NCBI RefSeq assembly: GCF_013282745.1
Contig: NZ_CP054044.1
Location: 1,736,001-1,800,000 of the forward strand
Direction of reading: 5' to 3'
Source: Yersinia bercovieri ATCC 43970
Lineage (GTDB): Bacteria > Pseudomonadota > Gammaproteobacteria > Enterobacterales > Enterobacteriaceae
Length of the DNA stretch: 64,000 bases
The notes below the pieces were generated by a model. It did not search any database, was not told the DNA's origin, and was given only the letters and a program-made list of their open reading frames with translations. A program made the position numbers and the translations under genes. This document shows positions 26,021 to 36,478 of this stretch, piece after piece (position 1 is the stretch's first letter; every line of letters starts with the position of its first letter).

Positions 26021-26857
26021 TCAATGCTTCACGTTATAAGCAATGGGCGCTATCAACTCAATCACCCCGTTTTTTAATAATTCGACAGGGGGGATGGGCA
26101 GAGGCTGGGCGCGTGAAATCAGCACCATGGCTTCGCGATCCAATATCTTGGCACCCGAGCTGGAAAACAGCTCGGCGGTTAACACTTTTCCTTGGTGATC
26201 AACCACAAAGCGGATCTGGCTAATCCCTTCCAGACGATAGCGCAATGCCTCGCGTGGGTATCGCTTATAGCGTGCAAGATGCGCCAGTACATCACTCTGC
26301 CACGAGGCTTTGCCACTTATGGCGGCGGAGGCTTCACTGGAGAATGTGGCGGCATTTTTCTGGCTCTCACCCGACAGTGGGGCGCTGGTGGTCGGCGCGG
26401 CTTTTTCAGCTACAACTGGCAACGGCGTGTCTGTCCGTGGTTTGACCGGGGTTATTTTCCTCTTCGGCACCACCTTTTCCGGCTTGATGGCATGGGTGCC
26501 ATTGGGGGCGGCGGTTAGTTTGGGTAACTCTTCGGGCAGCTTCTCTGGCGCTGCCTCATCCGGTGCTGCCATATTTTGCTGTTGCCCGAGCGGCACATCG
26601 AGAGGGAGAGATTTTGCCTGCTGATAGAGTGTCAATTCGATCATCACTGCGGGGGGCAGCACCCCCTGTGGGGCCATTTTGGTGATCCAACCGAGCATAA
26701 ACGCGGCGGCGAGCATATGCAGGCCGATACCCAGTAATAAGCTGATACTCCAACGTGTTTTGGGCCGCCCAAGGGGTAACCCCATTTTAATATTCTGGCT
26801 ATTTTCTACTGTCGGCATAAGAGTGCCGCTGACTGCCATCAGGCAGAATAATGTCAT
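26021..26857 (-). CDS. TonB-like energy transducer (FusB/HasB type)
   Basis: A 278-aa TonB-family protein. It has one N-terminal transmembrane helix (SISLLLGIGLHMLAAAFMLG), a Pro/Ala-rich periplasmic linker (EKVVPKRKITPVKPRT) and a C-terminal TonB domain (LARYKRYPREALRYRLEGIS, VLISRAQPLPIPP). Such proteins transmit proton-motive force to outer-membrane receptors. It is divergent from the sigma/anti-sigma/receptor genes to its right, so it is probably dedicated to that receptor like HasB or FusB, not the general TonB. The ATG at 26857 follows CGGAG; an ATG at 26818 also fits but has a weaker site. Confidence 0.85.
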   Translation of the reverse strand: MTLFCLMAVSGTLMPTVENSQNIKMGLPLGRPKTRWSISLLLGIGLHMLAAAFMLGWITKMAPQGVLPPAVMIELTLYQQAKSLPLDVPLGQQQNMAAPDEAAPEKLPEELPKLTAAPNGTHAIKPEKVVPKRKITPVKPRTDTPLPVVAEKAAPTTSAPLSGESQKNAATFSSEASAAISGKASWQSDVLAHLARYKRYPREALRYRLEGISQIRFVVDHQGKVLTAELFSSSGAKILDREAMVLISRAQPLPIPPVELLKNGVIELIAPIAYNVKH

Positions 26858-27248
26858 TACAGACTCCGCAGGTAATGAGTGAGTTAAGTTTATTATATTG
26901 ATTAATAACGTTTTAATTTCTTATTTGTGTTTACAATTACTCGCAGAGATATTTATTCCCCCGCAGATAATAAGCGACAGATTATACAAATCAATAATCA
27001 TATTGATAGTTATTGTGATTATCATTTGCATTTGATCGGCGTTTTCGCTTATAACCGCCAGCCTTAGAAGTGTGAAGCCGTTGGGTATTCACCTCATATT
27101 TACTCACTGTTTTATTGCTCTTTTTCTTTATTGCTCTTTTTCACCAGCAAGATGTGAGCCACTGGATTGATGTACCTGATGCCACAGGTTTTTGCGTGAC
27201 TGCCCGCACGCCGACAATCTGAGGCTGTACTCTCTAACGGATGCCTTC
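26858..27248. promoter_or_regulatory. AT-rich divergent control region with Fur-box-like site
   Basis: About 390 bp separates the divergent TonB-like and sigma genes and is very AT-rich. At 27010-27024 TTATTGTGATTATCA matches the 7-1-7 Fur pattern in about 11 of 14 positions by eye. This fits iron control of both transcripts. A poly-T stretch with repeated TTTATTGCTCTTTTTC lies at about 27112-27140. No other gene is visible. Confidence 0.5.
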
Positions 27249-27791
27249 ATGGATAAACCGCCATCAAACAAAGTGAGTCTGGCTTACCAGAGCACTTATG
27301 GTCAGTTGGTCAGCTTCTTTCGCAAAAGGCTGGATAATGCCAGTGACGCCACGGATCTGTCGCAAGATGTTTTTGCGTTGTGGCTAAAGCGGGCGAAAGA
27401 GACGCCAGTGGAGCATTCGCGGGCATTTCTCTTTAAGATTGCCCACCGCGTGTTGATTGATCATTGGCGAGCCGCGGGCAAGCAGCGCAGAGTGTTAGCG
27501 CAGAGCCATGAAGAGGTGTCACCGGAGCCGGAGATGGCACCGGCTGGCGCAGATCCGCAGCATGTGCTGGAGCAGCAGCAGCGGTTGAGCCGATTGGAAG
27601 AGGCGCTAAACAGCCTAAGTCCGCGCCGTCGCGAGGCTTTTTTGATGCATCGCTTTGATGGCCTATCGCAGATTGAGGTGGCGGAGAGAATGGGCATTTC
27701 TGTCAGTATGGTTGAAAAACATATCGCGGGCGCGTTACTGCATTGCAAGCGCCACGTTGCTGAACAGGGGGGTGGGCAACATGATGAGTGA
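27249..27791 (+). CDS. ECF sigma factor (FecI/HasI type)
   Basis: A 180-aa ECF sigma factor with region 2 (YGQLVSFFRKRLDNASDATD, LSQDVFALWLKR, AFLFKIAHRVLIDHWR) and region 4 (LNSLSPRRREAFLMHRFDGL, SQIEVAERMGISVSMVEKHI). FecI-type factors are released when a transducer receptor binds its ligand and then drive receptor genes. The ATG at 27249 is used because sequence upstream looks non-coding; an in-frame start at 27192 would add 19 residues. It overlaps the FecR-like gene by 11 bp. Confidence 0.9.
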   Translation: MDKPPSNKVSLAYQSTYGQLVSFFRKRLDNASDATDLSQDVFALWLKRAKETPVEHSRAFLFKIAHRVLIDHWRAAGKQRRVLAQSHEEVSPEPEMAPAGADPQHVLEQQQRLSRLEEALNSLSPRRREAFLMHRFDGLSQIEVAERMGISVSMVEKHIAGALLHCKRHVAEQGGGQHDE

Positions 27792-28740
27792 TAGTCGTGA
27801 AATCGATGAACAGGCGGCGCTGTGGTTCAGCCGCAGCCAGGCGCGGCGCTTAACCAATGAGGAGCAGAGGCAACTGGAAACCTGGCTGCAAAGCTCCCCC
27901 TCCCATGCCGAGGCTTTTCGCCAGATGCAGCAGCTGTGGGGTGATTGCGCATTGATTGCCCGCCCCGCCAGCGCCCCGCAACCCAAAAAGCACGCCAGCC
28001 GTTGGCGGCCCCTGCGCAGTTGTGCCGCCGGGCTATTTTTCCTGTTCGCCCTGCTGTTGCCAATGAGTCAACTGCCGCTGTTACTGACCAATGATATCCA
28101 GCTGCAAACCGCCAATAATAGCCGCGAAATCGTGCTGTCGGACGGCACCCGAGTCCATGTGAATCGCCATTCACAAATCCGTGTTCACTACGCGAAAGAG
28201 AACCGCCAGCTCTGGCTGGATCAGGGTGAAATCTACCTGCAAGTGGCCGCTAACAAAACCCGCCCCTTCTTGGTGTATGCCGGCGAGAGTCAGGTAAGGG
28301 TGGTGGGTACTGCATTTGAGGTGCGTTTTGAGGCGGGAGAAGTGGCGGTGGCCGTCAAACAAGGTATTGTCGCCATGACTGGCAGGCCGAATATGGCGGC
28401 AGTGATGCTACACGCCGGTGATCGTGCGCAACTGTTGCCAGAGAAAAAACGCCTGTTGCTCAGTCAGTTACCGGTCGCTGAGATTGGTGAGTGGCGTAGC
28501 GGGCAACTGCTGTTCCGTAACCGCCCCTTGGGTGAGTTGCTCGCTGAATTGCGGCGGTATCGGCCGGGTAACATTGAGCTTATTGACGCCAGTTTGGCGC
28601 AGTTACCGGTATCCGGTTCACTGGATTTGCATCACCCTGATGAGTTCCTCGACTCACTACCGCTGCTATTGGCCGTGAATGTGATTCATGACGCTAAAGG
28701 TAACGTGCTGATTTCACGCGGTTTAAATAAAAAGCAGTAA
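27781..28740 (+). CDS. FecR/HasS-like anti-sigma factor
   Basis: A 319-aa FecR-family protein. The cytoplasmic N-terminal domain (DEQAALWFSRSQARRLTNEE) binds the sigma factor, a single helix (AAGLFFLFALLLPMSQLPLL) crosses the membrane, and the periplasmic FecR domain reads NNSREIVLSDGTRVHVNRHS, then FEVRFEAGEVAVAVKQGIV and a C-terminal secretin-like end. It relays the signal from the receptor's STN domain. The start within ATGATG at 27781 or 27784 follows GGGGGG. Confidence 0.9.
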   Translation: MMSDSREIDEQAALWFSRSQARRLTNEEQRQLETWLQSSPSHAEAFRQMQQLWGDCALIARPASAPQPKKHASRWRPLRSCAAGLFFLFALLLPMSQLPLLLTNDIQLQTANNSREIVLSDGTRVHVNRHSQIRVHYAKENRQLWLDQGEIYLQVAANKTRPFLVYAGESQVRVVGTAFEVRFEAGEVAVAVKQGIVAMTGRPNMAAVMLHAGDRAQLLPEKKRLLLSQLPVAEIGEWRSGQLLFRNRPLGELLAELRRYRPGNIELIDASLAQLPVSGSLDLHHPDEFLDSLPLLLAVNVIHDAKGNVLISRGLNKKQ

Positions 28741-28771
28741 AAAGTAAAAAATAATTAAATTTATAGGTGAG

Positions 28772-28788
28772 GATAATTCTCATTATCA
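28772..28788. promoter_or_regulatory. Fur-box-like site before the transducer receptor
   Basis: GATAATTCTCATTATCA lies 65 bp upstream of the receptor start. Half-sites GATAAT and ATTATC are perfect but four bases apart. It suggests iron repression in addition to control by the ECF sigma factor. Confidence 0.5.
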
Positions 28789-28852
28789 CGTCTTCCCTGA
28801 TGCTGGTGCTTATTGGCATGGCATTGACATTTCTTAGGGAAGAAATAGCGTG

Positions 28853-31625
28853 ATGATAAAAAATAAGAATAAATATTCTGGGATAGCTGTTCTCTCGGCT
28901 CTGGCGCTGGCAACGCTAATGGTCACGCAGGGAGTCAAGGCGGCGGATTTGCAGCTCAATCTGGCCGCCCAGCCATTGGCGAATGCCATTGCCAATGTGG
29001 CTAAACAGGGCCAACTGCATGTTATCTTTGATGAATCTGAGTTGCGTCAACTGCGCGCGCCAGCCGTAAGCGGCAACTACAGCCCGCAAGCCGCCTTGCA
29101 GCAACTGCTGGCGGGCAGTGGGCTGGAGCTGATTGCCAGTGGCAAAGGGGTATGTGATTCGCCCGATGCTGGCGGCAGGTGTCAATGGGGGCAGCATGGT
29201 GCTGCCAATCACCTCGGTTATGGGCGAGGCTGGTGGTCGTGCCGCCGTGGATAACCTGATGTCAGCCCCGCAGCTGGTCACCTCCGAAGAGATCCGCCAG
29301 CGGCCGACCGGTAACGGCAATATCACCGAGCTACTGCGCACCAACCCCGCGGTTCAATTCTCCAATAGCGGCAACACCAGTCTGACGCAGGGCGAAATCA
29401 AACCCGGCGCTATCTCGATTCATGGCTCGTCGAGCTATCAAAACGCCTACAAACTGGATGGCGTCAGCTTCAATAATGACATCGATCCCGCCAGCGACGG
29501 CAACGGCGAAACCATTACCCGTGTCGACAGTGGCGATCAGGGGATGTACATCGACAGCCGTCTGATTGATAGCGTGAATGTGTTCGATAATAACATTCCA
29601 GTGGAGTATGGCGGTTTTACCGGCGGTACTGTGGATGTGACCAGCCGCCGCTGGCGTGGCGAGAACAGCGGGCATCTGTACTACCGCGAAACTCGCTCGG
29701 CGTGGAACAAGGTTTTCACTGATCCAGATATGCAGTTCGACAGTGCGAAAAACGACACCAGCCGCCCTGCGCGCTATCAGCCCAAGTACAATAAGCAAAG
29801 TTTTGGTGGCTGGTTTGAAGCTGGCATCACCGACAACATGGGCATCGTATTCTCCGCCTCACAGCGCCTCTCCGATATTCCAAGCTACACCTCCGGCGGC
29901 GACGGCTTGCAGTTAGGGCCGAATAATGAGCTGGAAGTGGTCTCCGCGACGCCGGGCTATCGTAGCCAGAAACGGGTGTCGGATAACTATTTTGCCAAGC
30001 TCTCCTGGGATGCCAACGAGCGCACTAGCGCCCATCTCTCCGCCAACTACTCGGCTTACACCAGCACACTCTTCTCCAGCAGCGTGATTAACTCCGGCTA
30101 TGACAATGACCATAACGGCTTGAGCACCACGTTACAGTTGGAGCACCGTTTTGATATCGCCAGTCTGGACTTCACCGCCGGTTATCAGCAACTGACTGAC
30201 GAACGCACCAATGATGTGAAAGATTTTTATACCCTGGAAGATTATGTCACCGATTGGCGTAATCCGCAGTTTTATAACAATGGCGGGCAGGGGGATTTGA
30301 CCACCCGCCAGAACAGCGCCACGGCGAAAGGGGTGCTGCGCTTTAATGAGTTCACCGCATTGGGTCTGCAACACTCACCCAATCTTGGCTTTGAGTTCAA
30401 CAAAACTGACGCCCGCTATACCCGTGATCGCGACTACTACCGCTACAAATTCAGTGGGTCAGCAGATGATGTTGCGTCACTGACCGAAGCCAGTTACATC
30501 ACCCGTTTCCGCGCCGGTAACTATGAAGCGGGCTACATCAACTACGCGCTGTTTTTGGATGACAGTATGCAGTATGGCCGTCTGACGGTTCGCCCCGGCG
30601 TACGTTTGGATCGCGATGATTTTGTTCAGAAAACCAATATCGCACCGCGCCTAAGCAGTAGCCTCGATCTGTTTGGCACTGGCGATACCGTGCTGATAGC
30701 CGGGGCCAACCGCTATTATGGCCGCTCAATGCTGACCTACGCGTTGTACGAAGCGCAAAATGCGGGCATGGAACACTGCTACTACTTCTGCTCGCTGGAC
30801 CCAGCAGAAAATGAGTGGGACGGGGTGAAAGATTTTGAAGGCATCGACAGCTTATCGACCCCTTATAACGATGAGCTGAGCTTCGCCCTTCAGCAGCAGG
30901 TGATGCAGAGCGTCTGGCGCTTGCAGTACGTACACCGCGAAGGTTACGACGAAGTGCGCAGCCGCACTAAATACCGCAATCCCAATAGTGCGGCCCAGGC
31001 CCGTATCCGCACCTTTGATAATGGTGGGCGCAGCAGCAACGACAGCGTTTCACTCTCGGTCAGCAACAGCAAACCTTGGGAGCTGGCCTCGACCACTCAT
31101 GCCTTTACCGGCTCACTGAGCTGGCAGCAAAGTAAGAGCAATACCCCGAAAGATCAGGGCTATGCCTTCTTTGATCCGAACACCAAGTTGGACTCCGACA
31201 AAGTGTGGTACGACGGCAAAGTGATCAATGCCGCCGACCTGCCATCGACCAACTTTAACTCGCCATGGCGACTCAATCTGGAACTCACCAGTGAGTGGCA
31301 AGAGTACAACCTGACTTTCTATAACCTGTGGCAATGGCGCAGTTCGCGCAGTCAGGCGGTGCGCTATCAGAATGAGTATTACACCGACATCAACAGCGGC
31401 ACGCAGATGCTGAAATATGAGAAAACGCACTTTGCCAGCAACTTTATCTGGGACAGTAAAGTGACCTGGCAGCCCGATTTTGCTTATGGCGTCGGGATCT
31501 CAGTTGAGGTGAATAACCTGCAGAATAAACGCAATGTGGCCGACACCTTTGTGTATGGCGACCGCGTGCTGCACTCCTATGATCCGGGCCGCCAATTCTG
31601 GCTGCAACTGAGTTACGACCTCTAA
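28853..31625 (+). pseudogene. TonB-dependent transducer receptor (FusA/YddB-like), frameshifted after the STN domain
   Basis: The first frame gives a signal peptide (to about residue 30) and an STN signalling domain (LNLAAQPLANAIANVAKQGQ ... ALQQLLAGSGLELIASGKG). At GGGG, 29147-29150, it slips and stops at 29254. The second frame continues YVIRPMLAAGVNGGS into the plug (LLRTNPAVQF, AYKLDGVSFNNDIDPASDG) and the 22-strand barrel ending FWLQLSYDL. Three G instead of four would give 923 aa. A receptor with STN is a transducer, which suits the FecI/FecR pair just upstream; YddA and PqqL genes follow. As read, no secreted full receptor is made unless the frameshift is a sequencing error. Confidence 0.85.
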
Positions 31626-31757
31626 CCTATTGATAAAACAGTGACCTAAACCATCGGGTTGCCCAGATGGCGGCCCGATACTTTTTGTTCTGACGATGCG
31701 GAACACATGCTCGCAGTTTATTTATGAAGCCCATTTATTTATGAAAGTAATTTATTG

Positions 31758-33464
31758 ATGAAAACACTGAGACAATTCTATTATCTTGCCAGGCCGTTTT
31801 GGGGCATTCGTTCAGCACTGCTGGCCTGGCTGTTGCTGCTGGTGGTGCTGGCGCTGAGCCTCTCTTCGGTTTGGTTTAATGTGCAACTTAACCAGTGGAA
31901 TGGCGAGTTTTACAATGCATTGCAGCAATTGAATAGTCAGGCGCTGTATCGTTTGCTGCAACACTTTATCCTGCTGGTCAGCGCCCTGATTCTGGTGGTG
32001 GTGTTTGCGGATTACCTGAAACAGCGGCTCATCATGCGCTGGCGGACGGGCATGACCGAGCATATTCTGGCGCGCTGGCTGTCCCATAAAGGCCAGCATT
32101 ATGCATTGAAAATCAATGCACTGGTGCCGGATAACCCCGACCAGCGCATTGCCGAAGATGTCCGACTGCTGATTGAGTCCAGCCTGCGCTTGCTCATCAC
32201 TTTCCTGCACTCCTTGCTCACCCTGATTTCATTCGCCACCATCTTATGGCAACTCTCCGGCAGCATCAGCTTCTCGCTGGCTCAGCACAGTTTCACGTTG
32301 CCCGGCTATATGTTCTGGGTCTGCATCCTCTACACCCTGATTGGCATTGGCCTGACGCACTGGATTGGTTATCCGCTGCGCCAGCTGAATATGGATCGTC
32401 AGCGGCGTGAGGCGGATTACCGCAGCGGGCTGATTGCCCGTCGTGAAGCCAGTGATGCCATCGCCGGACAGCGGGGCGAGCAACATGAGCGCGGGGCGCT
32501 GTTGCAGTATTTCCGCGCTGTGGCCGAGAACTGGTATCAACTGATCCGCTACGAAAAAAACCTCTCATTCTTCACTGTCGGCTATCAGCAACTCAGTGCG
32601 CTGGCGCCGATTTTCTTTGCGCTGCCGAAGTTTCTGGCGGGTGAATTGCTGCTGGGCGGATTGATGCAGATCCGCCAATCCTTCGCGCAGGTGGCGGGGG
32701 CCTTGGGCTGGTTTATTTTCTCCTATCGAGAAATTGCCGCGTGGCAGGCCACGGTGACCCGCTTATACAACTTTGTGGTGCTGCTGGATGCCGAACCGAC
32801 CAGCCCGGTGGCGAGTGCGCCGGAGGGGGAGTTACCACTGCGGGCCACACTGGATCTGCACACCGCCGATGGTGCGCTGCTACTGAGCAATATTCGGATC
32901 ACTGCCGCCGCGGGCAGCCTGACCCTGATTCAGGGGCGCTCGGGAATTGGCAAATCCACCTTGCTGCGCACCCTGAGCGGCCACTGGCCCCATTATCAGG
33001 GCCGAATTCAGCGCAGTGACAGTGTGAGTTGGCTCCCCCAGCGCCTCTATCTGCCCCATGAGCGGCTGGACGATCTGCTCGCCTATCCGGCGCAGCGCAG
33101 TGATTTCAGCACCGAACAACTCCAGCAGGCGCTGGCGCAGGTCGGTTTGCCGCAACTGAACTACCAGTTGGCCCTCTCCACTGACTGGCAGCAGCGCTTA
33201 TCGGGCGGCGAGCAGCAGCGGCTGATGTTTGCCCGCTTATTGCTGAATAAACCACGGCTGATTTTACTGGACGAAACCACCTCGGCACTGGATGCCGCCA
33301 GCGCCTGCCAGCTATTGCGTTTACTGCGCCAACAACTGCCTGACAGCGCAGTGCTGCTGGTGAGCCACCAAAATTTTCTGGCTGAGGTCGCCGACCATCA
33401 ATACCGCCTCGATGATTTATCCGATGCGATTCAAGGAGTTGCTACAGCATGCTTAACCGATTAG
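31758..33464 (+). CDS. yddA: YddA/FusD-like ABC transporter (SbmA-BacA type membrane domain)
   Basis: A 568-aa half-transporter. The N-terminal part has the SbmA/BacA fold (FWGIRSALLAWLLLLVVLAL, WFNVQLNQWNGEFYNALQQL), and the C-terminal ABC domain has Walker A GRSGIGKST, signature [11 protein letters not shown] and Walker B LILLDETTSALD. E. coli YddA (561 aa) is in the same operon as YddB and PqqL; in Fus systems the matching FusD is thought to export peptide products after cleavage. I start at ATG 31758, three bases inside a TTG. It overlaps the protease gene by 16 bp. Confidence 0.9.
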   Translation: MKTLRQFYYLARPFWGIRSALLAWLLLLVVLALSLSSVWFNVQLNQWNGEFYNALQQLNSQALYRLLQHFILLVSALILVVVFADYLKQRLIMRWRTGMTEHILARWLSHKGQHYALKINALVPDNPDQRIAEDVRLLIESSLRLLITFLHSLLTLISFATILWQLSGSISFSLAQHSFTLPGYMFWVCILYTLIGIGLTHWIGYPLRQLNMDRQRREADYRSGLIARREASDAIAGQRGEQHERGALLQYFRAVAENWYQLIRYEKNLSFFTVGYQQLSALAPIFFALPKFLAGELLLGGLMQIRQSFAQVAGALGWFIFSYREIAAWQATVTRLYNFVVLLDAEPTSPVASAPEGELPLRATLDLHTADGALLLSNIRITAAAGSLTLIQGRSGIGKSTLLRTLSGHWPHYQGRIQRSDSVSWLPQRLYLPHERLDDLLAYPAQRSDFSTEQLQQALAQVGLPQLNYQLALSTDWQQRLSGGEQQRLMFARLLLNKPRLILLDETTSALDAASACQLLRLLRQQLPDSAVLLVSHQNFLAEVADHQYRLDDLSDAIQGVATACLTD

Positions 33465-36268
33465 TACGAATCCACGCCCTTTGCCGCTTGTTGGCGTGGG
33501 TGATGTTGGCGTGGGGTCTGCCCGCGTCTGCGGCTGAGACGTCATCGACGCAGGAGCAAAAACTGCCGATGCGGGCTGATCTCCAGCACCTCACGCTGGA
33601 CAATGGCTTGCAGTTATACCTGCTGCCGCGTGACCAACCCGGCGTGGAGTTGCGCCTGCTGGTCAATAGCGGCTCGCTACAAGAGAGCGAACAGCAGCGC
33701 GGACTGGCGCATTTTGTCGAGCATATGGCCTTCAAAGGCACGACACACTTCCCCGGCACCAGCAGCTTTAAATCGCTGGAGAAACAGGGGATTACACTGG
33801 GGAGCCATGTCAATGCTGTCACCAGTCTGAATGCCACCACCTATAAGCTGTCACTGCCGAATGCCGATGAAAAACAGCTCACCTTGGGGCTGCGGATTTT
33901 AGCCGATTGGGCGCAGGGTATCAGTTTTGAACCGACGGCATTTGATAAAGAGCGGCAGGTGATTGTCGAGGAGTGGCGCTTACGTCAGGGGGTGGGGTTC
34001 CGCATCAATCAAGCGCTAGAGCGCTTGCGTTATCACGGCAGCCGCTATGGCGAACGTGATCCTATTGGTTTGCTGGATGTGGTGCGGCAAGCGCCGGTCA
34101 GTGAGGCGGTCAACTATTATCAGCAATGGTATCAACCGCAACGGATGGCCTTGGTGGTGGTGGGGCGGTTTGATGCGGACAGTTTGCGCCAGCAGATCAA
34201 CAGGTTATTTGCGATGCCCGCCCCTCAACAGCCCGCGCGCGATGATGCCCACTGGCAGAGTTTTACCCCACAATCGGGCTTACTGCTCAGCACGGTATTT
34301 GATGCTGAACAGGGGACGCGCATTATTCAACTCGCGCTCCAACGTGATCTGGCGGTCCCGCTAAACAGTGCTAATGGGCAGTGGCGCGACCTGCTTGATA
34401 CCCTGTGGCTGACCATTTTTAACCAGCGGTTATCATTGCTGGTGGATAACGATCTGTTATCGATAGCGAGCATCAATCAACAAGGCGCACTGCTGGATAA
34501 CCGCCGCATTCAGCACCTGATGATTGCCCGACCACAAGGCAACGACTATAACGGCACCCTGCGCCAGCTATTCACCGAGCTGCAACGGATGGCGACCACG
34601 CCGGTGAGTGACGCCGAGTTGAAGGCGGCGCGTCAGCAAATTCTAACGAAACTGAGCCAGCAGGCCGCCGGAGAGAGCCGCTATCAGCATGATTATTTGG
34701 CGGATAATCTCACCACCGCCATTGAATTTGATCTGCCGATGCTCAACAAACAGCAGCAATTGGCGATGACTCAAAGCTGGCTTGAGGCGATTGGCCCACA
34801 ACATGTTCAGGCGCAAGTGGCTGAATTACTGGAGAAAGGATCGGCCCGTTTGGCGCTGATTGGCCCTGACAGTGATCAATCGCAGGTGGATAAAAAGCAG
34901 CTGGCGGCGATGTGGAGCAGTATCCGTCAGAGTGCGCCGGGGGCATTCACCCTGAAACCGAAACCTGTCACTCTGACGGTGACGCCGCCGACTGCCGGTA
35001 AAGTGGTGCAGCGCCAGACCTTGCCGATCCCCGATACCCAGCTCTGGAGCTTGAGCAATGGCATTCGGGTGATTATCAAAGCCAATAACCGCCTAAAAGA
35101 TGATGTGCAGCTATCACTGCGCATCCCCGGCGGGCGCTCACTGGAGGAGGATAAGCAGATCGGCGAAGTGAACTGGGCGATGCGACTACCCGAAGTGAGT
35201 GGTTACGGCCAGTACAACCCGCGTCAGTTGGCACAGTTAGCCAAGCAAGCCGAGGTGGCGATCGCGCCTTATGATGAGATGTTGTTCCATGGTTTGCGCG
35301 GCTCGGCACCGGCTGACAAGCTGGAGCTGCTGCTGCAACTGCTCTACCTAAAAATTACTGCCCCTCAGTTTGCCGCAGATAAACTTACGCAGCAAAAACA
35401 GTCATTTGCGCTAGGGGTAGAGAAACAGCCGGTCGAGCGCCGCTTCCTCGATAGCATCACTGAGGTGGGCTATCAACATGGCGAACGGCTGCTGGTCACG
35501 GCGACGGGGCCGTGGCGTGATTTTACGGTGACAGGGCTTGAACAGCGCCACCGCCAGCTGTTTGCTGCCACGCAGGATATGACGGTGACACTTAGTGGTG
35601 CGCTGGATGAGAAACGCCTTCAGCCGCTGGTAGAGAAGTGGTTGGGCGGCCTGCCACGCAGTGAGCAGCGCTTGCACTGGCGCGATTTGGCGATCAAGCC
35701 GCTGAATCAGGCGATGAGCCACGACTATCCGCTGGCGAGCAGCCCGAAAACCATGGTCAGTATGCAGTTCTCGGCCGAGGCGCAATGGTCGCAGCCGAAT
35801 CAGTTGGCGCTGCAGCTGTTGGATAAAGTCGTCACCTTGCGGCTACGTTATGCCATGCGCGAGCAGGCCAGCGGCATCTATACTTTGGGCTTCTCACAAC
35901 TGCTGGCAAAACTGCCGCAGCCTTACTATCTGGCGCGACTCAACTTCACGTCAGCCCCTGAAAGGGCGCAGGAGATGGCGCAGATGGCGCAAAAAGTTTT
36001 GCAGCAAATCGCCGCTGAGGGCGTCACGCCATCGGAGCTGGAGAAGGCGAAAAAAGCGTGGTGGATTGAGCAGGACGCCAGCCGTACCAGTGCCAGCTAT
36101 TGGACTGATGCGCTGGCACAGGTCGCCAGTGATGACGGCAACTTTGCGCTGTTGGCACAAGAGGAGTCGCAGTTGAAGGCGGTCACTCTCCAGCAGATCA
36201 ATGAGCTAGCTGCGCAATGGTTGGGGCGTAATCCGAAAGTCTTTAGTTTGAGCCCGGCGAAAACCTAA
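33449..36268 (+). CDS. pqqL: PqqL/FusC-like periplasmic M16 zinc protease
   Basis: A 939-aa M16 metallopeptidase (E. coli PqqL 931). A signal peptide ends near ASAAE. The inverted zinc motif HFVEH is at residues 88-92, with the third ligand Glu in the ERQVIVEEW segment near 168-175. Two M16 repeats follow, the second lacking the motif as usual for the family. FusC cleaves plant ferredoxin imported by FusA; PqqL is tied to YddB in the same way. AAGGAG precedes the ATG inside the yddA end, so the two are coupled. Confidence 0.93.
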   Translation: MLNRLVRIHALCRLLAWVMLAWGLPASAAETSSTQEQKLPMRADLQHLTLDNGLQLYLLPRDQPGVELRLLVNSGSLQESEQQRGLAHFVEHMAFKGTTHFPGTSSFKSLEKQGITLGSHVNAVTSLNATTYKLSLPNADEKQLTLGLRILADWAQGISFEPTAFDKERQVIVEEWRLRQGVGFRINQALERLRYHGSRYGERDPIGLLDVVRQAPVSEAVNYYQQWYQPQRMALVVVGRFDADSLRQQINRLFAMPAPQQPARDDAHWQSFTPQSGLLLSTVFDAEQGTRIIQLALQRDLAVPLNSANGQWRDLLDTLWLTIFNQRLSLLVDNDLLSIASINQQGALLDNRRIQHLMIARPQGNDYNGTLRQLFTELQRMATTPVSDAELKAARQQILTKLSQQAAGESRYQHDYLADNLTTAIEFDLPMLNKQQQLAMTQSWLEAIGPQHVQAQVAELLEKGSARLALIGPDSDQSQVDKKQLAAMWSSIRQSAPGAFTLKPKPVTLTVTPPTAGKVVQRQTLPIPDTQLWSLSNGIRVIIKANNRLKDDVQLSLRIPGGRSLEEDKQIGEVNWAMRLPEVSGYGQYNPRQLAQLAKQAEVAIAPYDEMLFHGLRGSAPADKLELLLQLLYLKITAPQFAADKLTQQKQSFALGVEKQPVERRFLDSITEVGYQHGERLLVTATGPWRDFTVTGLEQRHRQLFAATQDMTVTLSGALDEKRLQPLVEKWLGGLPRSEQRLHWRDLAIKPLNQAMSHDYPLASSPKTMVSMQFSAEAQWSQPNQLALQLLDKVVTLRLRYAMREQASGIYTLGFSQLLAKLPQPYYLARLNFTSAPERAQEMAQMAQKVLQQIAAEGVTPSELEKAKKAWWIEQDASRTSASYWTDALAQVASDDGNFALLAQEESQLKAVTLQQINELAAQWLGRNPKVFSLSPAKT

Positions 36269-36478
36269 CTTTCTCCACCATGGGAGCAGTTAAAACCCAT
36301 AACGTTCATCTATAGAAGAGGCGGGACATCTTAAGGTTTTTAAAGTGGCCTTAATAATAAGGGAGTGGAGTATTCCGAAAAATGGATATGTTTCACCCTC
36401 GCTAATAAGGGTATAAGAATGTATTGAATTTTCCCCTTGACTTAAAATGTCCTACTTTTATTGCTAACGAGTTAATCA

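Noticed and set aside
29133..31625. Independent 830-aa receptor starting at 29133
   Set aside because: This start gives no signal peptide and lies within the STN-plug linker; the frame is the continuation of the gene starting at 28853.
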